A DNA stretch of 64,000 nt from Zopfochytrium polystomum (GCA_025765615.1 JAIVFJ010000225.1:36248-100247), one strand, 5' to 3'. Counted from the first letter of the stretch, positions 30,602 through 43,989 are shown. Numbers and translations: made by a program. Notes: generated by a model not told the origin, from the letters alone.

Positions 30602-32044
30602 TCACACCGGCTTGGCTGCCGCGACCAGGTACTCGGCGGTCCCCTCGTTCAGGCGCTCTGTCAACACGAGCATCTCGTCGACCCTCGGCGACACGTCCGC
30701 CGACGCCTCGAACGCAATGCGGCGGTTGACGACATTGTAAAACTGTAGCAACACCGTCGGCAGAACAATCATCGCGACGAGCAGGTACATCGCCTTCTTC
30801 ATATCGCCGTCCGGGTCCGTCAGCGCGTTGCTCGCGAGCGTCATAACGACCGATAGGAACTGCGTCAGCCCCCACATGATGCCCGACGACGTGCCCTCGG
30901 CGACCGGGTGCGTGCACTCCACGCCCATCTCGAGGCACAGCGGCAGCAGCGGCATCCCGCAGACGCCAATGACCGCTGCGGCCGCGTACAGCAGCCCGAC
31001 GTTCCCCGGCGCCGCGGACGCGGTGTACAGCACCGACCCCGCGGTGATCCCCACCGCGAGGACCTTCATCGCCAGCCGGTGCTGCTTCGTGCGGTCCAGC
31101 GCGACCCCCGACGGCGCCGGCGGAGGCGATGCCGAGCACGACGAGGATGAGGAGGATGTTGCCCGAGTCCGACGACGAGTAGCCGTACGGGTCGATGTAG
31201 GAGCTGGCGAAGGTTGTGAAGACGTTGAAGCCGGCGAGGAGGAAGGCGAACGAGGTCGCGAGGAGGATGAACCACTTGTTGTGGAAGACGATGCGCGCGC
31301 CGTCCCAGAAGGGGGTGGACGGCACGTCGGCGCTTTTGGAGGGCGGCGTCGGGGGCTTGCTTTGGGCGAACGCCGCGGGCGTGGACATGGCGAGGGTGAG
31401 GATGAAAGTGACGAGGTTGAGGGTGTTGACGGCCGAGGGGTTGTCTGCGGTGACGATGACGGGCGCGAGGATGGACATGAGCGCGATGCCGAGGGGCTGG
31501 CCCAAGTTCATGACCGTGTTGGCCGTCAGCCGCTCTTTCTCGTTGAACCACACTGCCGAAGCCTTGGTGGGCACTGTTGCGTGAAAGGTCCAGAAACACA
31601 ATGGCTTGCTTTAGTAGTTTGTGCGCGGGACTCGGTGTGCATTCACAAAAACAAGTTGCGAGAGTGGGGGCAAACTCCCAAGCGTCTCCAGTCTCCTTGC
31701 TCACCGTTCAACAAAAATGGCTGGGAGACACCCGCAAGAATCTGTCCCACGTAGAGGACCGGCAGCTTCCCGTCGTCCGGGGCGATCCACGAAAGCACCC
31801 GCACGCCGGATCCGACTGCGTTGCCGAGCGCGCCGACGAGGAGCGTCGGGCGCAGCCCCTTGTTGTCCAGCAACCACACGGCGGGGAAGATGAAGACGGT
31901 AAACATGGCGGTGAAGACCACGCTGACCAGGTCGATGTTCCATTTCGACGTGTTGTAGAACGCGGCGGTCGTTGGGGTTATTGAGACGTAGCTGGTGTGA
32001 GAGGAATGTTAGAGCAGACTGTAAGACAGAGAATTTGTGCTTCA

Positions 32045-32077
<33 letters not shown>

Positions 32078-32428
32078 CACGATGGGTTCCACCCAGGCCC
32101 AAAGCTATTGCTGCCAGCAGTGAGCAAATCGATATTACATTATTGTGGAGAAAGGGGCCAAGGATCGCTCTGTCAGGAACGGGGGTGGGGGTGCCCGGTC
32201 CATACTGCAGCTTGCAAAATGCAGTGCGTTGTTTCTGACTTACGTTGACCAAAGCAATCCGTTCGCCATGTTGAGAAAGAAAACCGAGGCGCCGACAAGA
32301 AACCTCTGCCCGTACGTTTTGTACTCGCTGGGCCGCTCCTCCTCGTCCTAGCCCGAAACAATTGTGCAATTATGAGGCAAAACCCATACGAAAGGTCTCG
32401 CAGGCAGTGCCTTTTGCTTTTGCGTGTG

Positions 32429-32471
<43 letters not shown>

Positions 32472-32573
32472 TCTCTTGCTCACCGCAATGTTCACCAACG
32501 CCGCATTCAAGAGGGCGGCGTCGCTTGAGGTGGAGCCGTGGCGCGTCGATGGGTCGCCTGAGGGGGTCCGCAT
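30602..32573 (-). CDS. SLC49/FLVCR-type major facilitator transporter, paralog A
   Basis: Exon 1 starts at ATG 32573 (MRTPSGDPSTRH). Exon 2 (about 32247–32349) reads YGQRFLVGASVFFLNMANGL. A third exon begins SYVSITPTTAAFYN and covers TM2–TM4, with LLDNKGLRPTLLVGALGN and GQILAGVSQPFLLN. The last exon begins VPTKASAVWFNEKERLTANT and runs to the stop at 30602. Twelve hydrophobic segments, the P-x-K-x-A-AVWF motif after TM4 and the DRTKQH loop match the SLC49 group (FLVCR, DIRC2), whose members carry haem, choline or pyridoxine. The substrate here is unknown. Within the last exon, GTCGGGGGTCGC (C run 31105–31109 on plus) has one G too many, breaking the frame. Downstream sequence matches paralog B fully, so this is probably a sequence error. 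Confidence 0.85.
32433..32475. repeat. CT microsatellite in intron 1 of SLC49 paralog A
   Basis: CT dinucleotides interrupted once by CTCACT; on the coding strand it reads as a GA repeat. Confidence 0.85.
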
Positions 32574-33898
<1,325 letters not shown>

Positions 33899-35794
33899 TT
33901 AAACATTGTCCTCAGCCCCCTTGGTGACGATCAGCGTCTCGACCTGTTCCTTCCCGGGCTTGTCCAGGGAAACGGCCTCGTCGGCTCGTGGCGACACGTC
34001 TTGCGACGTTTCGAACATGATGCGGCGGTTCGACACGTTGTAGAACTGCAGCAAAACCATCGGCAGGATCACCATCGCGACCAGGAGGTACATGGCCTTC
34101 TTCATGTCGCCGTCCGGGTCCGTGAGCGCGTTGCTCACGAGCGTCATCACGACCGTCAGGAACTGCGTCAGCCCCCACATGATGCCCGACGAGGTGCCCT
34201 CGGCGACTGGGTGCGTGCACTCGACGCCCATCTCAAGGCACAGCGGGAGCAGCGGCATCCCCGAGATGCCGATGATGGCGGCGGCGCCGTACAGCTCGCC
34301 AATGTTTCCCGGCGACGCAAAGGCGGTGTACAGGATGACGCCGACGGCGATGCCGACGGCCAGGATCTTCATCGCCATGCGGTGCTGCTTTGTCCGGTCG
34401 AGGACGATGCCGATGATGGCGGCCGCGATGATGCCAATCACGATGAGGATGACGAGGATGTTGCCCGAGTCCGACGACGAGTAGCCGTACGGGTCGATGT
34501 AGGAGCTGGCGAAGGTTGTGAAGACGTTGAAGCTGGTGAGGAGGAAGGCGAACGAGGTCGCGAGGAGGATGAACCACTTGTTGCGGAAGACGATGCGCGC
34601 GCCCTCCCAGAACGGGGTGGACGGCACGTCAGCGCTCTTTGAAGGCGGCGTCGGGGGCTTGCTCTGGGCGAACGCCGCGGGCGTGGACATGGCGAGGGTG
34701 AGGATGAAGGTGACAAGGTTGAGCGTGTTGACGGCCGAGGGGTTATCTTCGGTGACGATGACGGGCGCCAGTAGCGACATGAGCGCGATGCCGAGGGGTT
34801 GTCCGAGGTTCATGACCGTGTTTGCTGTCAGCCGCTCTTTGTCGGTGAACCACACGGCCGAGCTCTTGGTTGGGACTGAGTTTATGTGTGTGTAAGGGTC
34901 GGGGGGAAAAAAAATTTTGGAGAGAACGTGACAGGTGCGCATAAATACTTTGCGGAGCGAGTAAAGACAAACGATGCACTTGTGACCCCTTGCCTTGCTG
35001 CTGTCTTCGGCTCATCACACAACACAACAACGACTCACCGTTTAACAGGTACGGCTGCGAGATGCCCGCGATGAGCTGGCCAAGGATGAGCACCGGCATC
35101 TTGCCGTTGTCCGGCATGACCCAGGAAAGGACCCGCACCGCCGACCCGACGATGTTCCCGAGGGCACCTACGAGGATCGTCGGGCGCAGCCCCTTGTTGT
35201 CCAGCAACCACACGGCAGGGAAAATGAAGAGGGAAAACATCGCGGTGAAGACGACGGAGACGACGTTGATGTTCCACTGGGTGGTGTTGTAAAACACGGC
35301 GGTGGTTGGGGTGACCGCAACGTATCTGTGAGAAAAGAGCAAGAGATTGGCGTGGTTGTCAATCTCTTGGCCCACGTGCGACACCACCAGTTGCTGAAGA
35401 GACAGCAATCGAGTACATACGTGGACCACAGCAAGCCATTCGCCATGTTGAGGAAGAAAACCGAGCCCGCCACGAGGAACCGCGCTCTGTACGCCTTGTA
35501 AACCACGGGACCCCCCCTTGCAAATCGGATCTAGTGTCAGCTGCAGAGCTCTTTCATCAGCAAGGCTGAACTCACCGAAGCGTCCTCCTCCGAGTCTTGG
35601 GAGGCGCTGGAGTCCGGTTGTTCGGCAGCCTCAGCGACCGACGCCGCTTTGTCGGCGACGGGGGCGTCGGTGGTGCTAGTGGCGCTCGCGGCGGCGGCGG
35701 GTGTGGTGGAGTCGACGACGACGGCGGCGGCGGCGGCAGCTGCCGCTTCGTCGCCTGCGTCGCCTGCGGCAGCAGCAGGCGTGGTCAACGTCAT
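33899..35794 (-). CDS. SLC49/FLVCR-type major facilitator transporter, paralog B
   Basis: Exon 1 (35576–35794) encodes an Ala/Thr-rich acidic cytosolic head (MTLTTPAAAAGDAGDEA). Exon 2 (about 35422–35516) has VVYKAYRARFLVAGSVFFLN, exon 3 YVAVTPTTAVFYNTTQWN and LLDNKGLRPTILVGALGN, and exon 4 (33899 to about 34878) starts VPTKSSAVWFTDKER and completes 12 TM segments, with DRTKQHRMAMKIL and EMGVECTHPVAEGTSSG. The tail ends GAEDNV. DNA of exon 4 is nearly identical to paralog A over 34460–34690, implying recent duplication or conversion. The exon 2 acceptor lies in a run of seven G (35511–35517 as C on plus) that is one base too long for the frame. It starts 177 bases from the divergent MerT-like gene. 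Confidence 0.85.
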
Positions 35795-35971
35795 CTGGAA
35801 GGCGAGCAGGAAAAATAAATTTTTTTGCGTGATTTGTTGTTCTTTTCAAATTGCGGAAAATGCGGGTTTTCCCCACCGAAACGATGAAAAAATTTACTTC
35901 CTTATCCGGGGGATTCCGACGATTCCGAGTGGACAAGGGAGCTCCAGGGACCGACAGATTCCAAAGTACAC

Positions 35972-36745
35972 ATGATAGGACGAGGCGCGTCGTCGGCGGC
36001 GATCGCGCCCATCGCGGCCCTCTTGGCCTCGTCCTGCTGCGTGGTACAGCTGCTCCTCAACGCCTTCAGCATCGGCTGCGCCGGCTTCGCCGTCCTCGAC
36101 CCGTACGCCCCCGTCTTCGCCGCGCTCTGCCTCGCTGCCCTCTCCGCATCGTGGCTTGCCAACGGCCGCGTCGCTTCGCGATCCCTCGTGCGCTCGGCGC
36201 TGCTCTCCGCCGCGCTCTTGGCGTCTCCCCAGATCGTCGCGGCCTACAACAGATCCCCGACGCTGCTTTTTGGCAGCAGAGGGTCGTTGTGGTCCTCGTT
36301 GGTGGCTGGGTCAGCTGCCGCGTTGATCCCATCTGGCTGGTGGCCGGCCCGCGAGACGGCGGTCTATCCGCAGCCACCAGCAGCACCGGCGGCAGCCGAA
36401 CCAGAACCCGTGACGATAACCTGCCGCGTCGAATCGGCCTGGTCGCTGAGCGGGCTCAAGTGCGAGGGATGCGCGGCGCGAATCAAAACGGCGATCCAGG
36501 CCGCGCTGCTGCGGGACGAGCCCACCGCGGAGGTCGAAGTCCATTTTGCCGGACAGGGCGGCGGCGGTGGCGAGTCCCGGGTCGTGGTGCGGCGGCGGTG
36601 GACCAAGACGGGCACGGCCGACGACGACGACGAAGCTGCTGCTGGGCACGACGCGTTTGAACGACGGGTTCGCGATTCGGTCGGCGGCGTTGATCTTGCG
36701 TACACGATGCGGCAGACGGGTCGCACTACGATCGGTTGCCAGTAG
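35972..36745 (+). CDS. MerT-like membrane protein fused to an HMA metal-binding domain
   Basis: A single-exon gene of 257 residues. The N-terminal half has four hydrophobic segments. The first carries vicinal cysteines SSCCVVQ (Cys22, Cys23), followed by GCAGFAVLDPYAPVFAALCL, which matches the MerT mercuric-transporter layout (SCC in TM1, then LxPYxPxF). After a Pro/Ala linker (131–148) comes an HMA-type fold with GLKCEGCAARIKTAIQ (Cys164, Cys167), as in MerP or copper chaperones. By analogy the soluble Cys pair would bind a soft metal ion and exchange it with the membrane Cys pair. Substrate (mercury, copper, other) and direction are unknown. It lacks introns among intron-rich neighbours, which may indicate transfer, and sits between SLC49 genes. 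The last 60 residues are basic or acidic and unassigned. Confidence 0.6.
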   Translation: MIGRGASSAAIAPIAALLASSCCVVQLLLNAFSIGCAGFAVLDPYAPVFAALCLAALSASWLANGRVASRSLVRSALLSAALLASPQIVAAYNRSPTLLFGSRGSLWSSLVAGSAAALIPSGWWPARETAVYPQPPAAPAAAEPEPVTITCRVESAWSLSGLKCEGCAARIKTAIQAALLRDEPTAEVEVHFAGQGGGGGESRVVVRRRWTKTGTADDDDEAAAGHDAFERRVRDSVGGVDLAYTMRQTGRTTIGCQ

Positions 36746-37175
36746 CGAGCACCGAAGGCAGAAACAGTGTCCGAGTCGCTTTTCTTTTTTCTTTCGTCCG
36801 CCCGATACGCTGGGGTGGCGCTGTTTTCCTCGCCCTCGTTCCATCCAAGCAAAGCACCAGTAACGGTTGCGTCCATGGGGCACAGACGTCATACGGTCCT
36901 ATGCAATCACGATTTGTGCGATAAAAAACAAAAACAAAAAACAGAGAGACGAACGGGTCGCAACGGGTCGCAATCCGCTTCTCTTCCCTATCGGGCGGTG
37001 TCTGTGCAACCAACCCCAAGGGAATAAGAAAAAAAGAACGAAAGGGGGAGGGAAAACGATGATAAGAATTCATGCGAAGAAGAGCCACAAATGTCCCACA
37101 ATACATAAAAAGAATGGGAAAATGGGAGAAAAGAAAGCTCCATCAAATCAAACTCCTGTTGTCGTCGTCTGGGCA
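36746..37175. other. Short spacer before SLC49 paralog C
   Basis: 430 bases with A-rich runs just before the ATG of paralog C. No gene or RNA feature is seen. Confidence 0.45.
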
Positions 37176-39125
37176 ATGGCTGACACCAAGACGGCCGCAG
37201 CACACAAGGACGGCGTTGTCGCTGTCCACCCAAGTCCCGACCCAGCACCAGCAGCAGCGGAGCCGACCACGGCTGGAAAGTCGGCAGGGGCGGAAGCGCG
37301 CCTTGGCGAATCCTCCTCGTCTTTCGCTTCGCTCCCCTCCTTCTCCAACGATGCGGACGGCGGCGACGACGACGACGAGGTGACTTTTCCCTCTTTGTGC
37401 CCTCGCGCTCCGTCACTCACACCTTCCCCCTAACAAACAACAACCTCCCCGCGCCGTCTGCAGCCGGGCCACACAGTGTACAAGGCCTACTGGGCCAGGT
37501 TCTTGGTCTGCGCCGCCGTGTTCTTCCTCAACGTCGCAAACGCAGTTCTCGGCGCAACGTAAGTTGCCGATTCCCCCCCCCCCCCTCGCTGTCGTTTCAG
37601 CTTCTGACACACCCAAACCCCCCCACCCCACCGTCCCCCCCATCCCCTCCGCTCCTCCAAAGCTACGTCGCCGTCACCCCGACCTCGGCCGTCTTCTACA
37701 ACACGACGCAGTGGACGATCAACTCCATCTCGATAGTGTACACGGCGGTCTTTGTCGTGTTTATCTTCCCGGCGACGTGGCTGCTGGACAACAAGGGGCT
37801 GCGTCCGACGCTGCTCGTGGGCGCCTTTGGAAACGTGGTCGGATCCGCCCTGCGTGCCTTCTCCTACTTTGTACCGGAATCGGGCAAGCTCCCCACGCTC
37901 TACATTGGGCAGATGATTGCGGGCATCTCGCAGCCGTTCCTGTTGAATGGTGAGGTCATCTCGTTCGGGTGGCGGGGGTGCCAGCGTGACCTTCTGCAAA
38001 GGGCAAGGGTTAGGGAAAGACACCGCCGCTCGCTTGTCTTTTCTCGCTCCCGAGCACTAACAATTTTTCGCTTGATTACCTGATCGGGACACAAATTTCG
38101 AACCCATGAACTGGCACAAAACTTATATCCACGCTACGCACCGACCGAATCGAACCGCTTGGATTCTAGTCCCTACCAAGACGGCCGCTGTCTGGTTCAG
38201 GGAAAAGGAGCGCCTCACCGCCAACACGGTCATGAACCTGGGCCAGTCCTTTGGCATTGCCCTCGCGTCCGTGATCGCCCCCATCATCGTGACCGTCGAC
38301 GACCCGTCCTCCGTCAACACCCTGAACCTTGTCACCTTCATCCTCTCCGCGGTCATGGCGGTCCCCGCTCTGTTTGCCCAGAACAAGCCGCCGACGGCGC
38401 CGTCCAAGAGCGCCGACGTCGCGTCCACGCCCTTTTGGGAAGGCGCGCGGATCGTCCTTCGTAACAAGTGGTTCATCCTCCTAACCGTCTCGTTCGCGTT
38501 CCTCCTCGGCTCCTTCAACGCCTTCACGACATTTGCCAGCTCGTACATCAACCCGTACGGGTACACGCAATCCGACTCTGGCAACGTCCTGGTGATCCTC
38601 ATCGTCGTCGGCACCGTCGCCGCCTTCATCTTTGGAGTGGTCCTCGACCGCACCAAGCAGCACCGGCTGGCGATGAAGATCCTCGCGGTCGGCATCGCGG
38701 GCGGCGTCGTTTTTTACACCGTCAGTGCCACCCCGGACCGCCTGCCGCTGCTGTACGCGGCGGCGGCCGTCATCGGGTTCTGCGGCGTGCCGATCCTGCC
38801 GCTGTGCCTCGAGATGGGCGTCGAGTGCACGCACCCGGTCGCCGAGGGCACGTCGTCCGGCATCATGTGGGGCATCACGCAGGGATTGTCGATCGTGTTT
38901 ATCCTGCTCAGCAACGCGCTGACGGACCCATCGGGCGATATGAAGAAGGCGATGGTGATGCTGTGCGCGCTGCTCGCCGTGCCGATGGTGCTGCTGCAGT
39001 TTTACAATGTCGAAAATAGGAGGATCCGGCTCGAGGCGTCGGACGACGCCGTCGTGAGGGTCGACGAGGCGGTCGAGATTGTCCACGCAGCTTCCAAGGA
39101 GGCGGCCGTGGCGAGCAAGGCCTAA
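37176..39125 (+). CDS. SLC49/FLVCR-type major facilitator transporter, paralog C
   Basis: Four exons (37176–37379, 37464–37558, 37663–37949, 38170–39125) keep frame and give 513 residues with no defect. The acidic head (DADGGDDDDE) precedes TM1 (FLVCAAVFFLNVANAVLG). Then come YVAVTPTSAVFYNTTQW, LLDNKGLRPTLLVGAFGN, GQMIAGISQPFLLN, VPTKTAAVWFREKER and twelve TM segments ending before an Ala-rich tail. Exon borders coincide with those of paralogs A and B, showing common descent. It differs more from A and B than they differ from each other, so it split first. Predicted plasma-membrane or organelle transporter of the haem/choline/vitamin-carrying SLC49 family; substrate not predictable. Confidence 0.9.
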
Positions 39126-40222
39126 ATGAGACGCCGTTTAGCACAGGCGGCCAACCTCCTTTTTTTATTGTTTTGATGGCAGATTACCCACCTACCACGC
39201 GTTGTGCGCGCTGTTATACTCGACTATATTTCTGTTTTTCTATGTTAGAGGGGCTGTTTTGACGACTTTTTTCGTTTTGAATATCAAACTGTTTGACTTC
39301 TACTTGTCCCTATCGTTCTCATCAGCCACCTCCTCTTCTTCCGCCTCGAATTCTTGCGCTTCGCCCGGATCGCCTCGAATCTGTATCGCCCCTCCCATTA
39401 CCCTTCAAAGCCCAAACGGAGTTGTGCAATTTTTCTCTTTTTTATTTTTTATTTTTTATTTTTTTTTGGCTTGTTGTTTCTCTCGCTCGCGCTTAACCCG
39501 AAATCATTAAGGCCTCATTTCTTCGCCTAGCCGTGCTGCATGTTTTTCTCGATTCTCCCCCAATCTCTTCCTTGACCCGCCTCCCCCCATGGTTTTTGCA
39601 TTTGGGCAGAGTGCTCGTCGAGGATGTTGGAATGACTCGCCCAGCGGGCCCCGTTCCAAAGCAAAGTAGGAAGGCGTCCGAAAGCTCTTTTAACAAATCC
39701 CATCCTTGCAACTGCCGTCTGCGACCAGCACAGCGTGTATTTGCTCTGTTTTGCTCCATCACGTCTTCCTTTGCATGATGACCAACTCGGTTGTTGTTCA
39801 CTCGTTCACTTGGAAGGACTCGAATCGGCGGTTTGTCTTCAGGTTGTCTCACAGTCCAATGCAGCCTCGGCCGATCTATCCCAAAAAAGGAAAATGAAAG
39901 AAAAAAAAAATCGTGGCAACCAAGCCCGTTCCCAAATCGAGCAAGTTAATTATTCTGCATGCAACCCCGCGTCACGATGATGAGCACCCAAACCCACCCA
40001 TCCAAGCCACAATCTCCTGCTTGCTTGCTACTTATCAAAAATATATATATTGACAAACAGATCCCCACCCCCTTCTCCTGCTCGTGCTCCCGCTCCCCTC
40101 TGCCTTCTTCGTTACACCCGCAACACCCGGTCCCATTCCTCGCCACCAACCGACCCACAGCGCATTCGGCTGGAAGCCTTCTCGCTCGCGTAACTCTTCC
40201 CCGCAGCCAGCCAGCAACAAAA
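39126..40222. other. Intergenic region upstream of glyoxal oxidase
   Basis: About 1.1 kb with T-rich stretches (39430–39480), short open frames and no recognisable gene or RNA. CT-rich sequence at 40068–40110 probably belongs to the downstream promoter. Confidence 0.45.
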
Positions 40223-40383
40223 ATGAAGTCTGCCGCTCTGCCAATACTGCTTGGCCTCGTCGCGGCGGCCCATTGGTCTTCTCAGGCGCGGGCCCAAAAC
40301 GGCACCTGGAGAGTCCTTCGTGAGTGCCAGTGGCTCCTGCAAGGCCTGCTCACCCGCCATCCGTCCTTTCCGCTGACGCAGTT

Positions 40384-40418
<35 letters not shown>

Positions 40419-42771
40419 CGTTCGACTCTTTTAACACCCCAATAACCGCCTGATATGCTCCAATCGTCGACACAACACACCCACCAGAGGGCCTCGACCA
40501 GTTTGGCGGAGGAAGCGGCTCGCTCTGCATCCACTCGCTCCTCCTCCCCAACAACCGCCTCGTCTGCGTCGAGAGACCGCACACTGCCCCAGTTGAGTTT
40601 CGTAGGCCCTGCTTTCATGCGGCATTTGCACAGCCTGAGTCACATCGCGTCAGCCAAAGGAGAAAAATTTTCGCTTACGGGAACCTTCACTTCTTTTTGT
40701 CTGCTGCTTTTCCCCTTCCCCAAAAATGCCACCCTCTCGCGACACAGTACCCCATCCTCAACCCCAACACGGGCGGCATGACCGCGACCGAAATCGACCT
40801 GAACCAAGAGCCGCTGCAGGCCGTCGTCAACGGGCCGTCCACCAACGCCTTCTGCGCCGGCCACGCCCAGGCCGCCAACGGGCAGGTCTGGATGATCGGC
40901 GGCGACGCCCAGCTCTCAAACTTTACAAACGGCACAACCTTCCTGTGGGACGGCCTGTCCAAAATCAGGACGTACAACCCCGTGGGACAGGTACCCCTCG
41001 GCGACCCGAACCCGTCGCTCGCGGCGCGGCACGGCTCGTGGAACGAGTCGTTCAGGGACATGGACGGCGGTAAGAGGTGGTACCCCACCGTTGTCACCAT
41101 GTACGATGGGGACATAATCATTTTCGGTGGAACGACCGCGAACCTGGATTTCGATCACTTGAGCGCTGAAAACAACAATCCGACCTACGAGTTTTACCCG
41201 CCGAGGTTCGGTGGCGCGTTTCACATGCCAGTGCTGGAGTACGTTTTGGAAGATGTTGGTTGCAATGATAGCCCGCAGCTTATATTATTTTATGATTGTT
41301 TTAAATTAGCTGGGCTTACCCGCACAACTTGTATCCAATATCGTTCCAACTTCCTTCGGGTGGTATTTTCCTGTTCGTGTCAAACAAGACTTTGATTGTC
41401 GACCCCACCGTGCCACCTGGAGCCTCGGGCATTGACAACCTCAAGTCTATTGCGGACATGCCCGAATTGGACCACGCCCCTTGGTTTGTAAATCTTTAGA
41501 CAATTCGCAAGAATTCTCGGCTGACTCGACCATTTTTTTTTTTTTGACAGGATTTACCCTCACACTCCCACTGGAACCATGCTGCCAATGTCGGAAGAAA
41601 CGGGCTACGTTGCGACCGTGATGGTTTGCGGCGGTTCCAAGAACTCGACAAAAGACGCCTCGGACGACTGCTACTCCATCACTCCTGACGAACCAAACGC
41701 AAAGTGGAAAGCGCACGCCAAAATGCCTCACGCGCGTTTAATGCCAGACTCTGTTCTACTGCCAGGTGATCCATTGAGTGTGCCTTTTCCTACCTTTTCT
41801 CGGCACATTATTAACGCGCTCTCGAAACCTGCGTTCAGATGGAAAGATACTTTACACAAATGGTGCAAGCTGGGGTCAGGCAGGTGGGAATGCCGGCCAA
41901 TGCATGTACGCAGCAGGACCAGTCCACGCGACCGATCTCTACGATCCTGCAGCAGACACCTGGACAACAATTGGGTGAGCAACGCTTCACATCTCATACG
42001 GATATATCCGTTTCGCGCACTCACACACCGCCTTCCTCGCGCACCCTCCCCGCACCCTCCACCCCCAGCCAAAGCACGGTCTCCCGGCTCTACCACAGCG
42101 GCGCGCTCCTTCTTTCCGACGCCACCGTCATCACCACTGGCTCGGAGATGGCCAACTACCTTGACTACTGGGGCACCGACGACAACGTGACGCCGCCGAC
42201 GGACCCGCTGCGGCCGGCGTGCTTCCCCAACACGCCGTCGACGCAAGAAGGCTCCAACTGCACGTCGCCGTACGAGTACCGCATCGAGCACTTTACGCCG
42301 CCGTACCTCCTCACCGGCGCAGCACGGCCGCAGATCACGAGCGCCCCGGCGTCGGCGGGGTGGAACGCGACCGTGACGATCGGGATCAAGCACGCCGGCG
42401 CGGCGGGCAGCGACGGATACGTTGCGAGGGTGACGCTGGTGCGGTACGCGACGACGACCCACTCGACGAACACGGACCAGCGGTTCTTGGAGCCAAAGAT
42501 TATCGCGCTGACTGACTCGGCGCTGACGTTCCGCGTGCCGCCGAACGGCAAGGTCGCGCCGCCGGGGAATTACCACGTGTTTGTGCTGAGCAAGGCCGGC
42601 GTCCCGTCCGTTGGGGCTACCGTCCTGATTGGGCCAGCGACGGGAACCGGCGGCGGGGGCAGCGGGACGACGGCGACTGCGTCGACAAGGTCGGGCGCAT
42701 CGAAATCCGCGAAAGTGCGTGGCGCTCTTCTTGCGGTTGCTTTGGGCATTGCCATACTCTCAGCTCTTTAG
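40223..42771 (+). CDS. Glyoxal oxidase, copper radical oxidase, GPI-anchored
   Basis: Oxidises small aldehydes and releases hydrogen peroxide outside the cell. The signal peptide MKSAALPILLGLVAAAHWSSQARA opens exon 1. Exon 2 has LDQFGGGSGSLCIHSLLLP. Exon 3 carries the kelch-like core with AFCAGHAQ (Cys of the Cys–Tyr cofactor), WMIGGD and KRWYPTVV. Later exons give PHARLMPDSVLLPDGKILYTNG, then SRLYHSGALLLSD (axial Tyr and ligand His), and a DUF1929 domain with TTTHSTNTDQR (second ligand His). All radical-copper residues are thus present. A Thr/Ser/Gly-rich stalk and hydrophobic end (GALLAVALGIAILSAL) indicate a GPI anchor. Intron 2 carries a T run of about 35 bases. Exon borders in the middle (41240–41330, 41480–41550, 41765–41838) are approximate. 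Confidence 0.88.
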
Positions 42772-42982
42772 AACACACACAGTCGGCTTGTTTCCCCTCC
42801 CGTTAGTTGTGTTAGATATTCTGCCTTTCCTTTCTTATCCCGCACCACTAAATGGTTGTGAATGAAATATTTTGTGGGCGCCGTCCCCTCTGCCTCTGGT
42901 GGATCGAAAAAAAACGAAGGGAAAAATTTCGTAACAGTCGGGCAATGTCCAGGGGAAGAAAGCGTTACCCATTTTTCCTCAG

Positions 42983-43989
42983 TTAACCAGGTTCGCGACG
43001 GTCGGCCAGGTGACGCGGCCTTCGTTTCGCGAGCGCCAGCAACAGCAGCCGGCGCGGCGGGGGCGGGTTGTCGGCTTGGATGGGTTCCAGCCCTCTTTGA
43101 TCCTTGCGCCGCCGCTTGCTTGGAAGGTGTTTCGTCAGCTCCTCCTCCGAGCCTGTCAGCTCTTCAAGCTGCATCATCGGCCATTTGGAATACTTTCGCT
43201 GTTGCTCAGGGGACGGACGAGCAAGCTTGTTGTTCTTTGGAATTATCGCAGCTGTGGTCTTGTCTCTCATCTCAGAGTCGCAAGCGTCAACATTGCGCGG
43301 CTGAAACGACGGGCCTGTCTGAAATGACTTCGTTACCGATCGTAGACGCGGACAAGTGAGCGTGACGTTCCTCGGAATTACATACATAGCGGCAGTCGTC
43401 CTCTCTCTCATCTCGCAGAACTCCTTTCAGCACATGCAACAGATTATGAGCTAAAGCGGTGAGAGACGTATTCTCTTCCCGCAGTGTGAGTTCTTTAGCT
43501 CCTTGGAGGGCGATCTGCTTGGTGTTGTAAGTGCGCTGGTGGCATTATTTGCTGCTACGTTGTTGACAGATTTCGTCCTAAGCGCAGCCCAGCTGTGGTC
43601 GCATGCTCGGTCGTCTCCCTTCTTGTTGCATGCATGTGCCTCCTCATCAAGCATGCGTGCGTTCGGATAGAAACATCAGTGTATGACGGCTTTCAAACAC
43701 TGATAACACGATTCAACTGTGAACGTATAATAATAACTGACCAACGAAAAGACAGAAATGATGGAGTCATCATAATTGCAAGCAACGCAACAAAAACAAT
43801 TTCACGGTGATCAAATACGAGCGAAACGGGACGTGGCGACGTTTTCGGCTGATCAACCCTCGCCATTTTACTCTGCCGCCTCTTGGTGACCGGTACGACT
43901 GTACCTGATTCGCCTTTGGCGTTTCGGGCGCGCTTGTCCGTGTTGGATGTTCGAAAGAGTGATGTCCAGCGCTCGTTATTGGCGCCCAT
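42983..43989 (-). CDS. Small basic coiled-coil protein, unknown
   Basis: Three segments (43819–43989, 43386–43535, 42983–43318) with GT–AG borders join in frame to 218 residues. The first has MGANNERWTSLFRTSNT and basic clusters (KRARNAKG, TKRRQSK). The second is a heptad-like coil (IALQGAKELTLREENTSL, then ALAHNLLHVLKGVL). The third holds KYSKWPMMQLEELTGSEEEL and a basic KRRRKDQ. Basic patches suggest a nuclear protein. No family is recognised. It is convergent with glyoxal oxidase (211 bases between stops), and the Tc1 remnant begins 83 bases upstream of its ATG. Support comes only from splice-site and frame consistency. Confidence 0.4.
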
